The notes beneath the pieces are model-generated. The model saw only the letters and a list, made by a program, of their open reading frames with translations, made no database searches and was not told where the DNA came from. From JAVBOP01 sp031550405 (GTDB lineage: Bacteria; Bacteroidota; Ignavibacteria; Kapaibacteriales; UBA2268), in the NCBI GenBank assembly GCA_031550405.1, contig JAVBOP010000002.1:1-15353 (forward strand): a stretch of DNA of 15,353 nt, given 5' to 3'. Each line of letters opens with the position of its first letter. Within the stretch, counting starts at the first letter, position 1. Made by a program: the position numbers and the translations under genes. Below are positions 8,574-14,183 of the stretch, one piece after another.

Positions 8574-8602
8574 GGCGAGCTTATATGTTCGCCTTTTTTT
8601 TT
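8574..8602 (+). terminator. Terminator of the fibre gene
   Basis: GGCGA(G) at 8574-8579 pairs with (T)TCGCC at 8589-8593, followed by nine T. It lies about 20 bases after the stop codon. The remainder of the convergent gap up to 8841 holds no gene that I can see, only the palindrome at 8807. Confidence 0.75.
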
Positions 8603-8806
8603 GCTGTGTGTGGCTTTGTCAGTAAATTACAGTGCAATTTCTTTTAACTTACTGTATTGCAATATGCTTAAACGAAACGTGCATAAACATGCAATTCTAT
8701 TATTTTTATGCTGATATATGCTGAGCAATAACGCTGTTTTGAGTGTGTGCATTTTCATTTTTGCACCCTCCTTTTTCTATATATTTAGTTAAACAAAATG
8801 TCAGTA

Positions 8807-8828
8807 TTTATGAAAATATATTCATAAA
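8807..8828. repeat. Exact 8-N6-8 palindrome, copy B
   Basis: TTTATGAA-AATATA-TTCATAAA lies between the convergent fibre and phosphatase genes, 13 bases beyond the phosphatase stop codon. No T run follows the hairpin on either strand, so it does not look like a normal terminator. Confidence 0.75.
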
Positions 8829-8841
8829 ACTCATCGCTTTC

Positions 8842-9990
8842 CTATATATTTTCAATTACTACTATTTTGCCCAAATAGCGGAGCCTGGCAGCAATTAGCG
8901 GTATGATTTCGCGGCGGGTCTTGATGCCGCGCTGGATAAATTCAATATCTATCTCGGCAGCAAAGTTGACGCAGCCAAGATAAAAGATAATCTTGTCCGA
9001 TGCCATCACCAAATCGTAGAGCTTGGTTACAGGGTTACTGTCATCCATTAGCAGCCTGTCTGCATCCATTATATTATACAGCTGGTTAAGCGTGATAGCG
9101 CCTTCGGTTGCAAGGTCGATGCCATCTATATTGTAGCTGGGCGGCGTGAATGCCGATGCCGCCGATGTTCCGACTGTCATCTGCCTGCCCAATACCTTTG
9201 CCACGATGTTTGCCGTTGTGCCGCCGCATATAATCTTATTGCCATCTGATGTTATGAAATCGCGAACATAGCGGCTATCATCCTGCCTGTTTGTGGGTGG
9301 TCCTGTGAATATGGTGGACAGCGTTCCCTTGCGGCTGAATGCCAGAGCAATGGACACATCGTCATCATTATTAAATTCGCATATATCGAATACCTTTTGC
9401 TGTACTGCCGTGGCTATATCTGCAAAATTCGCCTTATCGGCTATCTTTTGACTTATAAAACTGCACAGGCTCTCCGAACCCCATCCGTATGCGTATCCGC
9501 GCCCGATGCCTGCCTGAGTAACGCCGTCGGACATGAGCATAATGCCTTCGCCGAACTTCAAATAGCAGTTGGCTTCATAGATGATGCTATTGCCAAATTC
9601 CAGCTGGCGCTGACCAAGCACTGCCGCACCGCGTCTGGAGATAAAAACAGGTGGCGGCATTTCGTACGTCATAACAGTGGTTACGCCGTCATTCAATATC
9701 CTTGCAACGGAAAACACGGCGTACGGCTCTTTATCCCGACCCGTTTTCTGCATGATATCCACCAGCTTGGAAAACGCCTGCCGCAGCGAATAGCCCTCAT
9801 CAAGCAGCTGCATAAGATAGGTGGCATACATGGTGGCAGCGATATTGGCTTTGATGCCATGCCCTTTGCCATCGCCAAGTATCATAGTGGTATGCGCCTC
9901 CGTTTTGCGACGCAGGAAGAAGTCGCCGCAAGGCATTCCCGGATGTCTGGATAATTGCCTCAACTCTATTTCGATATGCTCGTATCCCAT
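8842..9990 (-). CDS. SpoIIE-family PP2C serine phosphatase of the HydS operon
   Basis: The 382-residue protein has the metal-binding motifs of SpoIIE/PP2C phosphatases: CGD (Asp23), GDGKGHG (39-45), MSDGVTQAG (153-161) and NNDDDVS (207-213). From about residue 225 a further conserved region begins (TGPPTN, then IICGGTTANIVAK and GIDLATEGAITL), which I recognise as typical of SpoIIE proteins encoded beside hydrogenase-like sensors in clostridia and related anaerobes. It has no membrane segments, so it is cytosolic. Its start ATG (9990) lies inside the end of the upstream sensor gene, a 25-base overlap that implies translational coupling. The likely substrate class is a phosphorylated STAS anti-anti-sigma factor, such as the one at 13730. 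Family assignment is firm; partner and signal are inferred. Confidence 0.88.
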   Translation of the reverse strand: MGYEHIEIELRQLSRHPGMPCGDFFLRRKTEAHTTMILGDGKGHGIKANIAATMYATYLMQLLDEGYSLRQAFSKLVDIMQKTGRDKEPYAVFSVARILNDGVTTVMTYEMPPPVFISRRGAAVLGQRQLEFGNSIIYEANCYLKFGEGIMLMSDGVTQAGIGRGYAYGWGSESLCSFISQKIADKANFADIATAVQQKVFDICEFNNDDDVSIALAFSRKGTLSTIFTGPPTNRQDDSRYVRDFITSDGNKIICGGTTANIVAKVLGRQMTVGTSAASAFTPPSYNIDGIDLATEGAITLNQLYNIMDADRLLMDDSNPVTKLYDLVMASDKIIFYLGCVNFAAEIDIEFIQRGIKTRREIIPLIAARLRYLGKIVVIENI

Positions 9991-11759
9991 AGCCAGCTCG
10001 TATTTGTTGGATTATCTTCTGTCTGTTTATTTTGTCCGCCCTGCGTATACTTGATTAGATTGCTCAGCAGCGATTCGCTCTTTGCCGTATTCTCGCCCAA
10101 TATCCTTGCAATGCCTTGTGCCATCTGGATTTGATGCTCCAAAAGGCTCTTTGCCTGTACAAGCGTTTTAAGGCGAAGCTCGTCGAGCTTGGATTCATTG
10201 GCAAGATTATTCGTTACATTCACAAATATGCCCACATATTGGTTCTCCTGCGGCAGTCTGTATACTATCTGGTGGCAAACGATGTTGTATTTATCATGCT
10301 TAACCGTTTCCTCTATCAGCTCCTTGCCGCCGGTGGCAAGGCGGTAGAATGGTTCCGGGTCGATAAGGTATGATATGGGCTTGCCAACAAGCGAATCGCT
10401 GACAACGAAGAACCTCTTAAATGCCGTATTCATTGAAGTTATCTCAAAATGCTCATTAAGTGTTACGATGCCGTTAGGGCTTGATTCGATAATAATTGAT
10501 GCCTTATCCTCCGCAAACCGCCGCATATACGGTATGCACATGTCAATATCCGCCATGCCCTCCAGCACCGCAATGGCGCTGTCGCGGCATGTAGGATAGC
10601 CGCATGAATAGCAGTTCGGGCGCTTGTTTGGATCAGCATCCCCTGTTCTTGCAAGCACTTCGCTTATCTGTGCCTCTGAAAATTTGGGGCTTGCCACTGC
10701 CTTGCTGTCATAAAATGTGGTAGATAGATTAATATTTTTTAATAAATCTTCCTCTTTTGGCGGCGTCTGCTTTGACTGCACATACTCTATAAGCTCCGCC
10801 CTCCGCTCAAATACATTATTTTTCACATGCATACCCGGTCCGTTGATGCAGCCCTTATAGCAGAACAGAGGCTCAACCAGTATGCCGCTGTTATTGGCGA
10901 CCAGATCCAGCGAATTTTTAATATCCTGATAGCCGCTGACAGGGATAATCTCGCACGAAATGAAGTTAGGCGATATTTCGGCAACGGCAGACAAGCCGCC
11001 CACCAATGGAAACAGCCTCGCACTGCCAACAGGCGTTTCATCAAATTCGCTTTCCTCGCAATTTTTCAGATATATGCCCTGCTCATCGAACATCTGCCGC
11101 AGCTCGGCAAAGGATATGACGGCATCAACAAGACCGCTGTATTCAGGGCGCAGGCTCTCCATTTTTTTGGCAACACATGCTCCAGCATGCACCACCGCCA
11201 CATCGCCGCCAAATTTCTCCTTTAACCATCGGGCATGAACAATATACGGGCTTGCAATGGGAATCAGGTTGCCTGTCAGCTCGGGGCGGTACTTTTCAAT
11301 ATAATTCACAACCGTAGGGCAGATAGAGGAGATATGGGTTTTGTGCGGATTTTGTGCCACTATCTCCATCGTTTTTTGCGCCACAATGTTGGCAGCAACC
11401 GCCGTTTCGGCAACAAATGAAAAGCCCATCCTGCGCAATGCCGACGGAAAACGCTCCCGCTCCCAGCTGGCACATATCGCCGAATATGAAGGAGCAACAC
11501 TGATAACAACCTTGCGGCCCGAGTTAAGCAGTTGATATACTTGAGACTTATTGGTCATAAACGATATGGCATCCTGAGCACAGTTCATGATGCAGATATT
11601 GCAATGTATGCACCGCTCTTCGATAATATATGCCTGACCGTCTTTTATCTTTATCGCCTTAACCGGACATGATTTAAGGCATCTATAGCAATCTTTGCAC
11701 TTTGCAGGCTTGGTAAACACCAATTCCGACTGTTCTTGTTTAGTATCCATGTTATTCAT
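9966..11759 (-). CDS. HydS-type [FeFe]-hydrogenase-like Fe-S/PAS sensor protein
   Basis: The 597 residues contain, in order: two ferredoxin [4Fe-4S] motifs (Cys21/24/27/31 and 50/53/56/60); an Fe-hydrogenase large-subunit domain (about 75-330) with the three H-cluster loops altered but with all four cluster cysteines present (Cys147 in SSICP, Cys195 in AGACVAKK, Cys300 and Cys304 in CYKGCINGPG); an extra Fe-S domain (Cys383, 386, 391, 408); a PAS domain (about 420-520); and a short helical tail. This architecture matches the putative sensory [FeFe]-hydrogenase groups rather than H2-producing enzymes. The canonical TSCCP motif reads SSICP, so the proton-relay cysteine is Ile146. It probably reads H2 or redox state and passes it to the SpoIIE phosphatase whose gene overlaps its 3' end. 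An alternative start is Met4. Base composition is more G+C-rich than that of neighbouring genes. Confidence 0.87.
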   Translation of the reverse strand: MNNMDTKQEQSELVFTKPAKCKDCYRCLKSCPVKAIKIKDGQAYIIEERCIHCNICIMNCAQDAISFMTNKSQVYQLLNSGRKVVISVAPSYSAICASWERERFPSALRRMGFSFVAETAVAANIVAQKTMEIVAQNPHKTHISSICPTVVNYIEKYRPELTGNLIPIASPYIVHARWLKEKFGGDVAVVHAGACVAKKMESLRPEYSGLVDAVISFAELRQMFDEQGIYLKNCEESEFDETPVGSARLFPLVGGLSAVAEISPNFISCEIIPVSGYQDIKNSLDLVANNSGILVEPLFCYKGCINGPGMHVKNNVFERRAELIEYVQSKQTPPKEEDLLKNINLSTTFYDSKAVASPKFSEAQISEVLARTGDADPNKRPNCYSCGYPTCRDSAIAVLEGMADIDMCIPYMRRFAEDKASIIIESSPNGIVTLNEHFEITSMNTAFKRFFVVSDSLVGKPISYLIDPEPFYRLATGGKELIEETVKHDKYNIVCHQIVYRLPQENQYVGIFVNVTNNLANESKLDELRLKTLVQAKSLLEHQIQMAQGIARILGENTAKSESLLSNLIKYTQGGQNKQTEDNPTNTSWLWDTSISK

Positions 11760-11778
11760 TGGTTATAGGTATATTATT

Positions 11779-11809
11779 CAAAAATAATACATTTACAGCA
11801 AAATACAAA
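11779..11809 (-). promoter_or_regulatory. Promoter of the HydS-SpoIIE operon
   Basis: Read on the minus strand, TTTG (11809-11806), 19 bases, then TATTTTTG (11786-11779): a perfect match to the Bacteroidota promoter pattern. The start codon at 11759 follows 19 bases after the -7 box, so the leader would be very short. Confidence 0.6.
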
Positions 11810-11834
11810 CATAACGGTACTTTTATGAGGCGAT

Positions 11835-11960
11835 ATGATTTCTGAAGATAACATCGTGCGTTTGATAGATGCGATTGTGAATAAAATTTATTTTACTATA
11901 AGCAAAGCACTGCAGTATCTGTTGAATCTCCCGTTGCAGCAGCCGGCAGCTTGCCAGTGA
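11835..11960 (+). CDS. Possible small protein (41 aa), divergent from hydS
   Basis: ATG 11835 is preceded by GAGG at 11827-11830, which would be a rare Shine-Dalgarno-like site for this window. The frame begins MISEDNIVRLIDAIVNKIYF, a plausible amphipathic helix, and ends at TGA. It is the only reading of note in the 354-base gap between the sensor gene and the DUF6994-like gene. No homologue is recognised and it may be chance. Confidence 0.22.
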   Translation: MISEDNIVRLIDAIVNKIYFTISKALQYLLNLPLQQPAACQ

Positions 11961-12017
11961 GGACTTGATTTTATTTTAGTTAGAAATTAAAAATTAGTAT
12001 TTAATAAGTTGCGGTTA

Positions 12018-12036
12018 GCTAAATCTGTGATTTAGC
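12018..12036. repeat. Perfect hairpin in the intergenic gap
   Basis: GCTAAATC-TGT-GATTTAGC forms an 8-bp perfect stem with a 3-base loop about 78 bases beyond the stop of the minus-strand gene at 12114. No T run follows it on the minus strand, so a terminator role is doubtful; an operator or repeat arm is possible. Confidence 0.4.
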
Positions 12037-12113
12037 AAAAATTTATGAATAATATACGTGCATAGCCCGAATGAAAGCGGCAAGGTGTAAGTTAGTATAA
12101 TCCTTTTGCTTTT

Positions 12114-12791
12114 CTAAAGGCTTTCCAAAATTCTCTTGTTTCTACTATTTATCAAACCTATTGTATGAATTTTATATTGTCTGTATTCATCAACCGTTTG
12201 AGGTAATGCTGGACGATTAAAATTATCAAACTGCAATGAAAATTTTATTTGTTCTTTTTCGCCTATAAAGTCCTGTAACATAAAGAACTCTACATAACCA
12301 ATGAAATCAAAAAAAATTTCGTATCTCACAAGCGTATCATAAAGCGGGCTTTGTTCTCCTTTATAAAAACGTCGAATACACTCCAACGTTAAATCAAACC
12401 TGTCGCAAATCATTCTGTTTATTCCTCTGGCTTGATTTATTGTAAAACCATTCTTTTTGTGAGCAGGAAAAATTATATGTCCTCCAATGGTACGGACTTT
12501 GTGTTTCAATTCTTCTCTCTCAAAATCAGACAAGAAACCGTCAAATTTACCATTATACTTTCCATCAAAATGCGGACACATTCTATCGCTCGACAAACTA
12601 TCGCATAAATTACTTTTTATAAGCAATCTACCATAATTGTCGCCTATAATTTTCAAATCAAAAATTTTTCCGCACGGCAGCATTTTTTTTCCACAAAAAT
12701 TTATGAGCTTCATACAGTTTTTACTGTATGTATCGGGATCACCACATTTGCTGTCCTGCCGAAAATCAAAATCTATATCAATTTTATTCAT
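12114..12791 (-). CDS. DUF6994-like hypothetical protein
   Basis: The 225-residue frame is taken from ATG 12791 (MNKIDIDFDFRQD); the longer frame starts at TTG 12812 and adds only seven residues. Features: an acidic N-terminal FDFRQD, a segment GGHIIFPAHKKNGFTINQAR, the strongly patterned DRFDLTLECIRRFYKGEQSP, then YEIFFDFIGYVEFFMLQDF and a C-terminal helical segment with NSRNKRI. I recognise this combination as the DUF6994 family, for which I know no function. The second strongly conserved part (RG-NR-I-DRFDLTLECIRR-Y) has the look of a catalytic or nucleic-acid-binding core, but that is a guess. Composition is A+T-rich, unlike the HydS operon. A palindrome and a promoter-like pair lie directly upstream. 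Confidence 0.65.
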   Translation of the reverse strand: MNKIDIDFDFRQDSKCGDPDTYSKNCMKLINFCGKKMLPCGKIFDLKIIGDNYGRLLIKSNLCDSLSSDRMCPHFDGKYNGKFDGFLSDFEREELKHKVRTIGGHIIFPAHKKNGFTINQARGINRMICDRFDLTLECIRRFYKGEQSPLYDTLVRYEIFFDFIGYVEFFMLQDFIGEKEQIKFSLQFDNFNRPALPQTVDEYRQYKIHTIGLINSRNKRILESL

Positions 12792-12809
12792 ATTATCAAT
12801 CTTGGGTTG

Positions 12810-12840
12810 CAAATCTTGCTATCACAACATTTTATCCAAG
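12810..12840 (-). promoter_or_regulatory. Candidate promoter of the DUF6994-like gene
   Basis: On the minus strand CTTG (12840-12837), 19 bases, then AAGATTTG (12817-12810): one mismatch in each box of TTTG-N19-TAnnTTTG. The exact palindrome at 12842-12863 begins one base upstream of the distal box. Confidence 0.45.
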
Positions 12841-12841
12841 T

Positions 12842-12863
12842 TTTATGAATAACAATTCATAAA
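12842..12863. promoter_or_regulatory. Exact 8-N6-8 palindrome, copy C (candidate operator)
   Basis: TTTATGAA-TAACAA-TTCATAAA is part of a longer perfect 10-bp stem (12841-12850 with 12855-12864). Its centre is about 40-46 bases upstream of the transcription start predicted from the promoter boxes, the position of a class II Crp/Fnr activator site. An operator role is inferred from geometry only. Confidence 0.5.
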
Positions 12864-12916
12864 ATTATTTCGGATTTATACCTTCAACCTCTTACTCCTA
12901 ACTTACAACTTTCCAT

Positions 12917-13199
12917 TTAATTAATCATTACTATTGCACCTTTGATCATTACTATTGCACCTTTGACAACTGTTTGTCCGGAGGCAGATAGTTCTGCTGA
13001 TGCTGTGCCTTGTGCTTTTAACGTAGTTTTGGCTTTCAGTTCAACCTGCATACCTTCGCCTGTTAGGTTTGTTTTAGCTTTCATTGCCAAATTTGTGCCT
13101 GCTTCTATATTGATATTCATCTTGGACTTGATATTAATATCTTTGGGTGAATCAAGCGTAATACCGCTATCATTCATCACAAACAAATGGGTTAGATAC
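12917..13199 (-). pseudogene. C-terminal fragment of a VgrG-type spike protein
   Basis: The last ~85 codons read SGITLDSPKDINIKSKMNIN then a run of beta-strand repeats (MKAKTNLTGEGMQVELKAKT) and end QTVVKGAIVMIN, as in the beta-helix needle of VgrG / Rhs-Vgr proteins (spike of type VI secretion or related contractile systems). The rest of the protein (normally several hundred residues) is absent: the open frame continues beyond about 13190 only as antisense to an IS5-type transposase fragment. No start codon or promoter context is evident. A 21-bp duplication near the end repeats the residues KGAIVMI. Confidence 0.72.
12924..12965 (-). repeat. 21-bp exact tandem duplication
   Basis: The unit 12924-12944 is repeated without change at 12945-12965. 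It keeps the frame and duplicates the end of the spike, giving KGAIVMIKGAIVMIN. Confidence 0.9.
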
Positions 13200-13407
13200 T
13201 GTGATATCGCCGAAATCCAATCGAAAAGAATCGTGGGATCATGATAAAGAAATGTACAAAAAACGCAATGAAATTGAAAGATTCTTCAGGCGAATCAAAA
13301 AAATCAGAAAATTTTTCACCCAATGCGACAAAATTGATGTAATGTTTTTAACATTTATTGCATTTTCATTAATTGTAGATCATTTAGTTTGTGTGAATAG
13401 TAGATAG
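13200..13407 (+). pseudogene. C-terminal fragment of an IS5-type transposase
   Basis: The frame encodes ISPKSNRKESWDHDKEMYKK then RNEIERFFRRIKKIRKFFTQ CDKI, typical of the end of IS5-family (ISL2/IS427-like) DDE transposases: the conserved I-P-P-K-S-N-R-K, the Y-K-x-R-N-x-I-E catalytic glutamate region and the F-x-R-x-K tail. The first two thirds of the gene and its left end are missing. It starts exactly where the VgrG fragment of the opposite strand ends. Confidence 0.75.
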
Positions 13408-13499
13408 CAAATCCAGATTTTTTTGCATAGTTCGACTCGCAACTTGGCCATACTTTTTATCCATTATTTTAAAATGACGTAAGTATATGAATTAATTAA

Positions 13500-13668
13500 A
13501 ATTTATTATGGCTTGCAGCAACAATTTTTGACATATTAGACCACACTATTTATTGACTGCAGTTTACGTATAATGACTTATATGCAGCTAAACCGACTAC
13601 TTGCGTCAAGAGCGTCCTTTGGAAAAACTTCTGAATAACCGTAAGAAAAAAAAGCCAAGTAAAAGTTG
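13500..13668 (+). other. Gap of about 320 bases with a possible coding remnant
   Basis: Between the transposase fragment and the STAS gene (13408-13729) I see no intact gene. A 24-codon open stretch near 13594-13668 reads DYLRQERPLEKLLNNRKKKK and stops at TGA, and an overlapping frame just upstream reads MTYMQLNRLL. This could be the frameshifted tail of a dead gene, perhaps another transposase. Support is weak. Confidence 0.2.
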
Positions 13669-13710
13669 ACACTATACTAAATATAATATTAACTTTTCTT
13701 GCTTTCTTAC
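13641..13710 (-). terminator. Long imperfect inverted repeat, possible STAS-gene terminator
   Basis: Outer arms GTAAGAAA (13641-13648) and TTTCTTAC (13703-13710) pair, and inner arms 13651-13666 and 13691-13705 pair with two bulges. Read on the minus strand, the hairpin starts 20 bases after the STAS stop codon and its descending arm enters a run of eight T. The loop is long (about 24 bases), so an element end with inverted repeats is the alternative. Confidence 0.4.
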
Positions 13711-13713
13711 AGT

Positions 13714-13727
13714 CAAACTTAAGTTTG
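13714..13727. repeat. Perfect 14-bp palindrome
   Basis: CAAACTTAAGTTTG, with no spacer, sits two bases beyond the STAS stop codon. It may be a protein-binding site or chance in A+T-rich DNA. Confidence 0.4.
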
Positions 13728-13729
13728 CT

Positions 13730-14080
13730 TTATGCGTTTTTATTTTTTAAATTTGCAATTGCTTCTTCAACTGTCTCGTAGTATGAAAAAATATCTTCTA
13801 TGCGGGTGATATTAAGCAAGCTTTTTAAAAATGTTTGAACGCCAATAAGAACCACAGGCAAGTTGTGTTCTTTGAGCTGGCGGTGCGCAAGAAGCAAGGC
13901 GCCAAGCCCCGAGCTATCCATAACTGCAACATTGGACAAATCTATAAGCAGTGCATCAATGTCCGATTGGGCAACGACAAGGATTTTGGCTTTTAAATCG
14001 GCAGCAGCTTTGCCTTCGATTGAATTATCTAATATTTTAAAAACAACAATGTTATCTCTGTTTTCTAAATGGAAATTCAT
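13730..14080 (-). CDS. STAS-domain anti-sigma factor antagonist (SpoIIAA-like)
   Basis: The 116 residues form a single STAS domain of normal length: strand VVFKILDNSIEG, the helix AAADLKAKIL, then LLIDLSNVAVMDSSGLGALL with the phosphorylation motif D-S-S-G-L-G (55-60; by alignment to SpoIIAA the phosphorylated residue would be Ser57), followed by LPVVLIGV and a C-terminal helix. Such proteins bind an anti-sigma kinase when unphosphorylated and are recharged by a SpoIIE/RsbU-type phosphatase. One is encoded 3.7 kb away on the same strand. No HATPase kinase adjoins the gene, which is alone and divergent from the glycosyltransferase gene. The ATG at 14080 is the first good start. Confidence 0.88.
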   Translation of the reverse strand: MNFHLENRDNIVVFKILDNSIEGKAAADLKAKILVVAQSDIDALLIDLSNVAVMDSSGLGALLLAHRQLKEHNLPVVLIGVQTFLKSLLNITRIEDIFSYYETVEEAIANLKNKNA

Positions 14081-14136
14081 AATTCTATTGCTTAATATTT
14101 TTTAGATTTTAACTTACCATACATTCAATAATTTAG

Positions 14137-14167
14137 CAAACTTACAATTTTTTTTTCAAATAACAAA
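14137..14167 (-). promoter_or_regulatory. Promoter of the STAS gene
   Basis: On the minus strand TTTG (14167-14164), exactly 19 bases, then TAAGTTTG (14144-14137): a perfect TTTG-N19-TAnnTTTG match. The leader to ATG 14080 would be about 50 bases. Confidence 0.65.
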
Positions 14168-14183
14168 GCTATTTCATACTCAA

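Noticed and set aside
8807..8828. Palindrome copy B as a terminator of the phosphatase operon
   Set aside because: No T run follows the stem on the minus strand, and the same sequence occurs inside two genes.
9397..9954. 185-codon plus-strand frame
   Set aside because: It is antisense to the well-supported SpoIIE phosphatase domain and matches no family that I recognise.
12792..12812. TTG 12812 as start of the DUF6994-like gene
   Set aside because: An ATG at 12791 opens the recognisable family N-terminus; the extension adds only seven residues and would put the -7 box at the start codon.
13666..13687. TTGACA and TATAAT as a sigma-70 promoter
   Set aside because: The spacer is only 10 bases instead of about 17, and both boxes lie within the loop and arm of an inverted repeat.
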